Source: Desulfobacterales bacterium
GTDB lineage: Bacteria > Desulfobacterota > Desulfobacteria > Desulfobacterales > C00003106
Reading direction: 5' to 3'
NCBI GenBank assembly: GCA_030594505.1
Contig: JAUVFC010000143.1
Coordinates: 1 to 5,150 of the forward strand
Length of the DNA: 5,150 nt
The first letter of the stretch is position 1. Every line of letters begins with the position of its first letter. The translations under genes were made by a program, and so were the position numbers. Below the pieces are notes generated by a model. That model made no database searches and was not told the origin of the DNA. It was given only the letters and a program-made list of their open reading frames with translations. Below, piece by piece: positions 1 to 5,024 of the stretch.

Positions 1-1
1 G

Positions 2-331
2 AAAATCCGGGCCTATTTTCAGGGGAAGCCGCTGAAGTGCGATTGGGATATACTTGACCTGAGTAATCTGACGGGGCTCCAGAAAAAAGTTCTTTACGAG
101 ACAGCGACCATACCGTACGGATCGGTTCGATCCTACAGTGAGATCGCCAAACGTATAGGACGCCCGAAAGCGGCCCGGTTTGTCGGCGCCACAATGGCCC
201 GCAATCCGTTTCCGATTGTTATTCCCTGCCATCGCGTGACCGGCTCAAAGGGGAGGTTGGGAGAATATGGGGGAGGACCGGAGTTAAAGAGGCGGTTGCT
301 TCAGTTAGAAGGCGCTTCTGGTTTACGGTGA
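2..331 (+). CDS. ogt: Methylated-DNA--protein-cysteine methyltransferase, 3' part (5' end outside window)
   Basis: This is the C-terminal 109 residues of an O6-alkylguanine-DNA alkyltransferase, which repairs O6-methylguanine by moving the alkyl group irreversibly to its own cysteine. The frame is open from base 2 to TGA at 329-331. Visible family motifs, counted from base 2, are PYGSVRSYSEIA (38-49), the arginine-finger segment RPKAARFVG (54-62; R59), the Asn hinge NP (68-69) and the active site IPCHRV with the acceptor cysteine at residue 76 (codon 227-229). LGEYGGG and the helix KRRLLQLEG follow. The usual second motif is LGGYGGG, so E replaces a G here, which looks tolerable. The family is normally about 150-180 residues, so roughly the N-terminal third is missing because of the window edge and not through decay. 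The stop codon lies inside the convergent bactofilin gene (9-bp overlap). The piece could equally be the C-terminal domain of an Ada-type fusion; that cannot be decided here. Its GC content appears higher than that of the neighbouring operon. Confidence 0.95.
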   Translation, partial: KIRAYFQGKPLKCDWDILDLSNLTGLQKKVLYETATIPYGSVRSYSEIAKRIGRPKAARFVGATMARNPFPIVIPCHRVTGSKGRLGEYGGGPELKRRLLQLEGASGLR

Positions 332-724
332 AGTGAATGTTTGCGACGAAGGTGTATATCCTATCTTCTTTGTCTCTAAAGATGAGAGAACAGCTTTTGG
401 GGCAAGCTGTTTTACTTCGCCGTTCAGAATCCCTCCTGCTTCTATGATGAAGGTGTTACAAAATAGTGTGCCGGTGACATTGCCGGTACATGATATTTTT
501 AACCTCTTATAAGCAACGATGTTCCCTTCAAAGGAGCCCCCAATAGTAATTTCGTCAACCTTTACGTCCGCACATACACGACTTCCCTTGACCGTTAGAG
601 CCTGTTCTCCCTGAAGCGCCCCCTGAAGCGCCCCCTCAACGATCATTTTTCCTTTGAATTGCAGAATGCCTTCTATATTGAGATCCTTATTGATAATAGA
701 TAGCCGGTCTTTTATACGTGCCAT
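323..724 (-). CDS. Bactofilin (polymer-forming cytoskeletal protein, CcmA/BacA type)
   Basis: This 133-residue protein is a bactofilin. The family folds as a right-handed beta-helix and polymerises without nucleotide into filaments that place peptidoglycan enzymes. The beta-helix domain spans about residues 9-105. It shows the regular hydrophobic/Gly pattern of the family: INKDLNIEGIL near the start, then MIVEGALQG, ALTVKG, EITIGGSFEGNI, RLKISCTGNVTGTL and TFIIEAGGILNGEV. A short disordered tail (106-133) rich in Ser, Thr and Pro follows. There is no signal peptide, which fits a cytoplasmic, membrane-associated filament. The ATG start is supported by AAGGA 8 nt upstream. It is the last gene of the minus-strand operon, 39 bp after the M99 carboxypeptidase, and its 3' end overlaps the convergent methyltransferase gene by 9 bp. 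The context suggests a CcmA-like role in directing the neighbouring wall hydrolases. Family membership is strongly supported; the shape role is inferred from its neighbours. Confidence 0.93.
   Translation of the reverse strand: MARIKDRLSIINKDLNIEGILQFKGKMIVEGALQGALQGEQALTVKGSRVCADVKVDEITIGGSFEGNIVAYKRLKISCTGNVTGTLFCNTFIIEAGGILNGEVKQLAPKAVLSSLETKKIGYTPSSQTFTSP
387..414 (+). terminator. Possible weak intrinsic terminator for the methyltransferase gene, inside the bactofilin gene
   Basis: AACAGCTT (389-396) and AAGCTGTT (404-411) form a perfect 8-bp stem with a 7-nt loop, which can be extended by a G-U and an A-U pair. On the plus strand the stem ends in TTTT and then A. It lies 57 bp past the methyltransferase stop, on the antisense strand of the bactofilin gene. 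The stem is AT-rich and the U-run is short, so termination would be weak. It could also be a chance palindrome in coding DNA. Confidence 0.3.
611..634. repeat. Perfect 12-bp tandem duplication in the bactofilin gene (GALQ-GALQ)
   Basis: CTGAAGCGCCCC occurs twice in tandem at 611-622 and 623-634. On the coding strand this is an in-frame repeat of four codons giving GALQGALQG (residues 31-39). The spacing from the preceding VEG to the next beta-strand (ALTVKG) still matches what I remember of other bactofilins, so it does not look like an insertion that disturbs the fold. Confidence 0.8.
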
Positions 725-732
725 TTGAAAAT

Positions 733-737
733 TCCTT
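733..737 (-). promoter_or_regulatory. Ribosome binding site of the bactofilin gene
   Basis: On the minus strand AAGGA lies 8 nt before the ATG at 724-722. It is the clearest Shine-Dalgarno site in the operon. The two genes before it have no comparable site and probably rely on coupling, so the bactofilin may be translated independently and perhaps more strongly. Confidence 0.65.
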
Positions 738-763
738 AAGATTGTAGACTTTTTACGAAGTCA

Positions 764-2566
764 TCAAGATTTAAGATCAACATTTATCCAGCCGAGTACT
801 CTGTTTTCACGCTGTACTAATATCCTATATTGCTGAGTATCATTGGAGGCGGCTTTGTTTGGAATCTGATCGTGGATGAGAAATGGTTCCCCTGTGATAC
901 ATTCCATAGCCTTTAATCCATTAGGACCTTCCAAAAAGGTGTATACCCCGATATTGTTATTGATGTTGGTCTTGATATCCATAATCTTAATAGTGTCTCC
1001 GGCTCCTATTGTCAAGGTTTCGCCCGGGAGGATGCACTGTCTCTTTTTTTGATTTAGTTCTAAAACGAGATAATCGAGCAACGGATCCGCCAGATTAACA
1101 AAAAGTTTTCCAATTTTAGTACGTTTCAGATAGACAATGACCTGATACCGCACACCTTTCTTGTTTAAAGAATAACGAGTCATCAAGTCTTTGTCGGTAT
1201 GGATCGGATAGCCCCGGTCTTCTCCGGTGTTATTCTTTTTGTTTCCCACAAATCCTTTGAAGTTGACAACAATATCGGACGGATTTTTTAAATTCGTTTC
1301 CACATTGACCAATTTGAGGATATCACCTTTAACAAGCGTGACACAGCTCAAATTTCGAACAATTTGTTCTTTTCCGTTAGCGTTGAGAATAAAGTACCGT
1401 ACCTTCGGAGCCGCAATTCCTGTTACAGCCGGCACATTCGAGTTGTTGACCACAATGTCGATGTTTCCGCAACGGTAGTGGTCCTTGCGTATTACGGCCT
1501 GTGTCGATTTTGTAATACGGAGTTTTTTTCTATAGTCGTTAACCGTTCCGCAGTTGAGAACGTCGACACTTAGTCCCCGCTCGTAGTTCGCTTCTATGTG
1601 GGAGATGTTTATGATGTCTCCCTTGTGAATATGAAGCGTACGGCGGTTTGCAATGACAATAGGATAGTTGTTATTAATACCGATCAGCAGGTATTTCAAC
1701 AGGGGCGGGTCCAGATAGATTCCCGGATTTTCAGGGACAATATCAAGGAGCTCCATAAAGGCATTGATAGCCAGATTGTGGTGCCGTACTTTCTGCGCTA
1801 AAGGGAGTGATTTGCTGGATTCAATGCCAAAAGCAGGGATCGTATGCCGGTATAAGGCATAATAGGTCGCCGACCTGCGCTGTTCCGCGTGAAGTGTGTT
1901 CGAATCAGCGGTCCGGTGATTGGCAAAGTGGAAAAAATGTTTTGGGTTTTTTATATGCGTATTAACTTTGTCAGCCACGCGTCTGGCCATTTCCCCCAGC
2001 TTGATGGTCGTTCCGGTCTTTTTGTCATGAAATGTTTCGCAGTCGGCAATTATCGACTGCCCGTAACGTTTGGGATTTCTGTCCGGCCCTTCCCATTTGT
2101 CGGAATAGAATCCGGAACCGTCGTGCAGATTCAAAAAGCAATCACTCTCAGCGATCAACTTCTTGAGAATAGAGACGATTTTTTTTTCAAAGTTTATCCT
2201 GGAATCCTGTCCGAACTTGCGGTTCATGTCCTCGTTAATTTGCCTTCGATTCATGAGAATGGAAAGAAAATTGGCCCGTGGCACAACAATCAGATTTCCC
2301 TTGTCTAAGGAAATGTCGGCATAAAGATCAGCGGACAGAAAGCCTCCGGGCTCGTTTCCCTGAATACCTCCCACAAGGAGTATGGTTTTCCCGGGTGTTT
2401 TTCCGTAGATTTTATAGATATGGAGTTCGTAATCCGTTCCTTTGAAATAGACGTCATGTGTCTTTTGCCCCCATGTCGCCGCCGGGAAAAGAAAGGAACA
2501 GAACAATATTGAGAGCAATAAAATTGTTTTTGATATAGGCGTATTTTTATTTATTATGGTGGTCAT
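764..2566 (-). CDS. csd4: Csd4/Pgp1-type M99 peptidoglycan D,L-carboxypeptidase (zinc), periplasmic
   Basis: This 600-residue secreted zinc carboxypeptidase resembles H. pylori Csd4 and C. jejuni Pgp1, which cut m-DAP from tripeptide stems to leave dipeptides. Residues 1-33 form a signal peptide (basic start, hydrophobic core LLLSILFCSFLF, cleavage near TWG/Q). The catalytic domain spans about 38-275. GGIQGNEPGG supplies Gln69 and Glu72, and NLHDGSG supplies His148, giving the atypical Gln-Glu-His zinc site of this subfamily. DMNRKF (N115, R116) matches the M14-like substrate-carboxylate motif, and FGIES supplies the likely general-base Glu249. Residues about 284-600 hold three related beta-rich units of roughly 95-110 residues, each starting like Y(L/F)xx..N followed by GDxIxI and a conserved I/V-E/K-x-N turn. 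H. pylori Csd4 (about 438 residues) has only two accessory domains, so this protein is longer. The ATG lies 1 bp after the previous stop with no good Shine-Dalgarno site, which suggests translational coupling. An A9 tract falls at codons 127-130. Confidence 0.88.
   Translation of the reverse strand: MTTIINKNTPISKTILLLSILFCSFLFPAATWGQKTHDVYFKGTDYELHIYKIYGKTPGKTILLVGGIQGNEPGGFLSADLYADISLDKGNLIVVPRANFLSILMNRRQINEDMNRKFGQDSRINFEKKIVSILKKLIAESDCFLNLHDGSGFYSDKWEGPDRNPKRYGQSIIADCETFHDKKTGTTIKLGEMARRVADKVNTHIKNPKHFFHFANHRTADSNTLHAEQRRSATYYALYRHTIPAFGIESSKSLPLAQKVRHHNLAINAFMELLDIVPENPGIYLDPPLLKYLLIGINNNYPIVIANRRTLHIHKGDIINISHIEANYERGLSVDVLNCGTVNDYRKKLRITKSTQAVIRKDHYRCGNIDIVVNNSNVPAVTGIAAPKVRYFILNANGKEQIVRNLSCVTLVKGDILKLVNVETNLKNPSDIVVNFKGFVGNKKNNTGEDRGYPIHTDKDLMTRYSLNKKGVRYQVIVYLKRTKIGKLFVNLADPLLDYLVLELNQKKRQCILPGETLTIGAGDTIKIMDIKTNINNNIGVYTFLEGPNGLKAMECITGEPFLIHDQIPNKAASNDTQQYRILVQRENRVLGWINVDLKS
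2179..2187. repeat. A9 homopolymer in the M99 carboxypeptidase coding strand
   Basis: Nine T on the plus strand read as A9 on the coding strand, within codons GAA AAA AAA ATC (residues 127-130). It is the longest homopolymer I found in the window; other runs reach 7. A one-base slip would shift the frame before the zinc ligand His148 and abolish activity. Confidence 0.85.
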
Positions 2567-2567
2567 T

Positions 2568-3494
2568 TTAATCTAATGCTTCAGTAGATTGTGGCGCTTG
2601 AGTCGGTAATGAAGCCTCTGGTTGTGATGTTCCGGTTGTCGGTTGCTGTTGTGATGTCCCGGTTGTTGGTTGCTGTTGTGATGTTCCGGTTGTTGGTTTT
2701 AATGGATTCGGACGCAGTTTGCGCTCCGGGGCGAACACCTTTTCCAGCACAAGTTTTCCGGAATAGGAATAAACCAATATAACCGCTTCTTCCCAGTAAT
2801 TTACTGATTCGGTATCCGCTATATAGCCCCGGACGACTTTAAAGCGAGCGATTGAAAATAACTGGCCTTTCTTAAAATTTGTTGGCCGTCCCTCATGCAG
2901 GGCTTTCTTCGGAGCCACCTGCCAGGAGGTTGGCTCTCCTTTAGCGGGTTTGAGTAATACAAACGTGTAACCCGATATCACTGTCGCGCTTTCTCGTGGC
3001 TGTTTGTTTCGTAGAAAAAACTCATATCGGACACGATTGGTCTCAGGGTCTTTGTACAGTTTGAAATTTTTGACACGCATATCAATCGGAGGAACTTTCT
3101 GGGCGGCAGCTTCAGCCTCTTTAGTCAATTTTTTGGGTTCCGGTTTTTTTCGGGATGGTTGGGAGCCCTTCCGTTTAGGATGGATATCTCCTCGCGAAAT
3201 GAGAAGTTGGGCCATAAGATTCTCTTTTTCTCCCCTTGTATCATTCATCTCTGTTTTAGCAGCCTCAAGAGAAGATCGTAACTGTAAATTTTCGACTTTA
3301 ATGGCAGCGTAGACTATGATTATGACAATGGCGATAAAAAAGGAGATTCCGGCCAAGGCCCCCATAATAACAAGAGAATTCCTTGATAGTTTCATGGATG
3401 ATATATCCCCCGACTCAGCCACGCAAAGAATCGTCCACTGTTTGCTTTTATTCAGCGATTTCAAAAAACTAACTATTTTCAAAGCCTCTCCCAT
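2568..3494 (-). CDS. Single-pass membrane protein with coiled coil, periplasmic domain and PTTGTSQ repeats; function unknown
   Basis: I do not recognise a named family for this 308-residue protein. Residues 1-40 are polar and basic and probably cytoplasmic. Residues about 41-66 form one strong transmembrane helix (LVIMGALAGI then SFFIAIVIIIVYAAI). Residues about 67-100 have heptad-like spacing and probably form a short coiled coil. A Lys/Pro-rich linker follows (104-135, with RKKPEPKKL). A compact mixed alpha/beta domain lies at about 137-257, including VRYEFFLRN, GYTFVLLKP, FKKGQLFSIARFKVVRG and AVILVYSYSGKLVLEKVF. The last 50 residues are low complexity with PTTGTSQQQ repeats. The gene starts inside the end of the YkuD gene (16-bp overlap) and stops 1 bp before the M99 gene, so it is almost certainly co-expressed with both. 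Its architecture (short inner segment, one helix, outer domain) would suit a link between the inner bactofilin and outer wall enzymes, as Csd5 and Csd7 do in H. pylori. That is an argument from position and layout, not homology. Confidence 0.85.
   Translation of the reverse strand: MGEALKIVSFLKSLNKSKQWTILCVAESGDISSMKLSRNSLVIMGALAGISFFIAIVIIIVYAAIKVENLQLRSSLEAAKTEMNDTRGEKENLMAQLLISRGDIHPKRKGSQPSRKKPEPKKLTKEAEAAAQKVPPIDMRVKNFKLYKDPETNRVRYEFFLRNKQPRESATVISGYTFVLLKPAKGEPTSWQVAPKKALHEGRPTNFKKGQLFSIARFKVVRGYIADTESVNYWEEAVILVYSYSGKLVLEKVFAPERKLRPNPLKPTTGTSQQQPTTGTSQQQPTTGTSQPEASLPTQAPQSTEALD
2622..2696. repeat. 27-bp tandem repeat, 2.8 copies (PTTGTSQQQ)
   Basis: On the coding strand the unit runs 2696-2670 and 2669-2643, with a partial 21-bp third copy at 2642-2622. 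Copies 1 and 2 differ at one base (GGA versus GGG glycine codon). The encoded unit is nine residues, PTTGTSQQQ (residues 267-291), and the repeat preserves the frame. Near-identity at DNA level points to recent expansion, so copy number may vary between strains. Confidence 0.9.
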
Positions 3495-4888
3495 GTCTCA
3501 TGATAGATTTTCCAGTCTTTGCCCACACGTTTTAAGAAAAGCCTTTTTATGCCGATAGCTTTGTACCCATCGGACAAATTGCTTTTAGATGCGCTATAGT
3601 TTTGGCGGAAAGCAACCACTCTTTTGTCATGATCCGACTTTATCTGAAAATCCTGAAAGGTTATGGTAATCGGACCGTACAATTTATTAAGACGTCCCTT
3701 GTACCGTTTCCATGCGTTTCGGTTCATACGCCTAAGTTTAAAATCGGATGCATAATACGAGATATATCTTTCCAAATCTTTTTCCGACCATGCCTTGATC
3801 CATCCTTTTACGAGTTTGGTAATCGCATGACGGCCCGGATCAAATTTTTCAAGGGCGGCGGCAAGGTCGTTTTTTGTTGGTGATTGCCACGCTTCGCCAA
3901 TTATCTTCCAGTGGTTATCATTTTTAACCAAATAGAGTTTCTTGGTCCCTGTTAGCAGAGTGTTATCGGGAAATGTAACCATTTCATCAAACATGGCTAT
4001 TACTGCATTGCTTTGTCTAAACAAAGATAGATTTTTTAAGTGCAGATCAAAGAGTCTTGTATCGTTTTCCCGTTTTTTGTGTAGTAGCTTCCAAGCATCC
4101 CACAGAGGAGCATTAACGCTTGATTCATCCTTATAACAGGCTAAATACAAATTCCGATCCTTTTGTTTGAATGCATGCGTCCACTCATTCAAGAATTCCG
4201 GAACCCTTTTTTTCTCTTTCGATATTTGATCAATGGGACCCCATTCGATCCTGTCCTTTATTATAATAGGGGTGTGATTTAGCCTGATATATTTGGCGAC
4301 CGTACGAATGTCGTCATTATTCATGACAACGCAACCATTGGAATCACGTGGCTTTAACGGTTTATTGGTGCCATGAACCCATATACTGTTGCCATCCCGT
4401 TTTTCCAATGTGTCAATAGGGTTGGGATAATCGATTGGGAAGGCAAGACACCCGTAGGTAGAAGAAAGTTCTCTTGTAGAGAACTTTTGTGTTAAAAAGT
4501 AAACACCCTCAGGAGTTTTCCGATCTCCGGATCGTTTTTTATTCCCCTTGTTCATTCCCGTGGAACACGGAAAGGCATGTTCTACTTTTAAGGCCTTTCC
4601 GCAGGCCAAGACAAAGAGCTGTTGCGATGCCTTATCAACTATTATCATATGCGTTGGGTTGTTCTCGGGATTTAGGGAAATGACTGACTTTGGGATGTGT
4701 CCCGGATCAGGCAAGCGCTCAGGTACGTGCTCTTCGGGTTGTTTGAATGCATGAGCTCCTCCGGATGCAAATAAAACAGTAAGTATCAATGTAAGGCCCC
4801 AAAGAGACAAAACAGTTAGTGTATAGTATATATGGCATTTTGTTTTCTTCACGGCACTATGTTTATCATGAACCATAAAAATTTGCAA
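3479..4888 (-). CDS. Csd6/Pgp2-like YkuD-fold L,D-transpeptidase/L,D-carboxypeptidase with two NTF2-like domains
   Basis: This 469-residue exported protein opens the operon. Residues 1-47 hold a basic stretch and a hydrophobic segment (YYTLTVLSLWGLTLILTVLFA, about 21-41) ending AHA/F, so it is a signal peptide or anchor. The YkuD domain (about 78-213) starts MIIVDKASQQLFVL and has GDRKTPEGVYFL, IWVHGTN (His172) and the catalytic SNGCVVMN (Cys186). The SNGCVVxN form resembles the YafK/Csd6 branch more than classical SHGCIRM enzymes. Two NTF2-like domains follow: about 226-335 (VPEFLNEWTHAFKQKD to HWKIIGEAW) and about 351-469 (ITKLVKGWIKAWSEKD to DWKIYHETW). Csd6 and Pgp2 have one such domain. 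Csd6 and Pgp2 trim tetrapeptide stems to tripeptides, the substrate of the M99 enzyme two genes downstream; other YkuD enzymes crosslink or attach proteins, and sequence alone cannot tell these apart. The start is TTG with AAGAG 6 nt upstream; an ATG four codons later lacks a well-placed site. Confidence 0.9.
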   Translation of the reverse strand: MQIFMVHDKHSAVKKTKCHIYYTLTVLSLWGLTLILTVLFASGGAHAFKQPEEHVPERLPDPGHIPKSVISLNPENNPTHMIIVDKASQQLFVLACGKALKVEHAFPCSTGMNKGNKKRSGDRKTPEGVYFLTQKFSTRELSSTYGCLAFPIDYPNPIDTLEKRDGNSIWVHGTNKPLKPRDSNGCVVMNNDDIRTVAKYIRLNHTPIIIKDRIEWGPIDQISKEKKRVPEFLNEWTHAFKQKDRNLYLACYKDESSVNAPLWDAWKLLHKKRENDTRLFDLHLKNLSLFRQSNAVIAMFDEMVTFPDNTLLTGTKKLYLVKNDNHWKIIGEAWQSPTKNDLAAALEKFDPGRHAITKLVKGWIKAWSEKDLERYISYYASDFKLRRMNRNAWKRYKGRLNKLYGPITITFQDFQIKSDHDKRVVAFRQNYSASKSNLSDGYKAIGIKRLFLKRVGKDWKIYHETWERL

Positions 4889-4894
4889 ATAATT

Positions 4895-4899
4895 CTCTT
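4895..4899 (-). promoter_or_regulatory. Ribosome binding site supporting a TTG start
   Basis: On the minus strand AAGAG sits 6 nt before TTG (4888-4886). Relative to the in-frame ATG at 4876-4874 it is 18 nt away, which is too far. This favours the TTG start, although either start leaves the export signal intact. Confidence 0.5.
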
Positions 4900-4958
4900 G
4901 AGGTTACAAGGATATTGTCTAAGTTACTTTTCGGCTCATTTAGAAAATTATTTAATAA

Positions 4959-4978
4959 ATCTGAGGGTTACTTCAGAT
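4959..4978. promoter_or_regulatory. 20-bp dyad ATCTGA-N8-TCAGAT, possible operator
   Basis: Two perfect 6-bp inverted half-sites are separated by 8 bp, just upstream (relative to the operon) of the AT-rich block. The size and position suit a dimeric regulator, but a dyad of this size can occur by chance and no cognate regulator is seen nearby. Confidence 0.25.
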
Positions 4979-5024
4979 ACGCTGCTCGGAGTCAGCTTCG
5001 GAAAGCGTGATGACTGGAGAATAT

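Larger units (their letters stand above)
4889..5024 (-). promoter_or_regulatory. Noncoding leader and probable promoter region of the four-gene operon
   Basis: This 136-bp stretch has no credible gene on either strand and lies directly upstream of the first operon gene, so the operon promoter should be here or in the adjoining repeat. A very AT-rich block at 4938-4960 contains the palindrome TTATTTAATAA (4948-4958), a plausible melting region. I found no convincing paired -35/-10 boxes with good spacing and no sigma-54 signature. Small dyads also occur at 4959-4978 and 4995-5006 (GCTT-CGGA-AAGC). Confidence 0.4.

Noticed and set aside
2..331. Methyltransferase as a broken pseudogene
   Set aside because: The frame is open from the window edge with every catalytic motif intact; only the window boundary truncates it.
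611..634. 12-bp duplication in the bactofilin gene as a fold-disrupting insertion
   Set aside because: Spacing between flanking beta-strands matches what I recall of other bactofilins, so the repeat fits the beta-helix.
1889..2308. 139-codon plus-strand open frame antisense to the M99 gene, the longest of several
   Set aside because: The minus-strand frame shows a signal peptide and a complete zinc active site here. The plus-strand product has no recognisable motif, so it is a shadow frame.
2622..2696. CRISPR-like array
   Set aside because: The units are contiguous 27-bp copies without spacers and encode an in-frame peptide repeat.
4874..4876. ATG as the start of the YkuD protein
   Set aside because: The only Shine-Dalgarno-like site is 18 nt away from it but 6 nt from the upstream TTG; it remains possible and changes only four residues.
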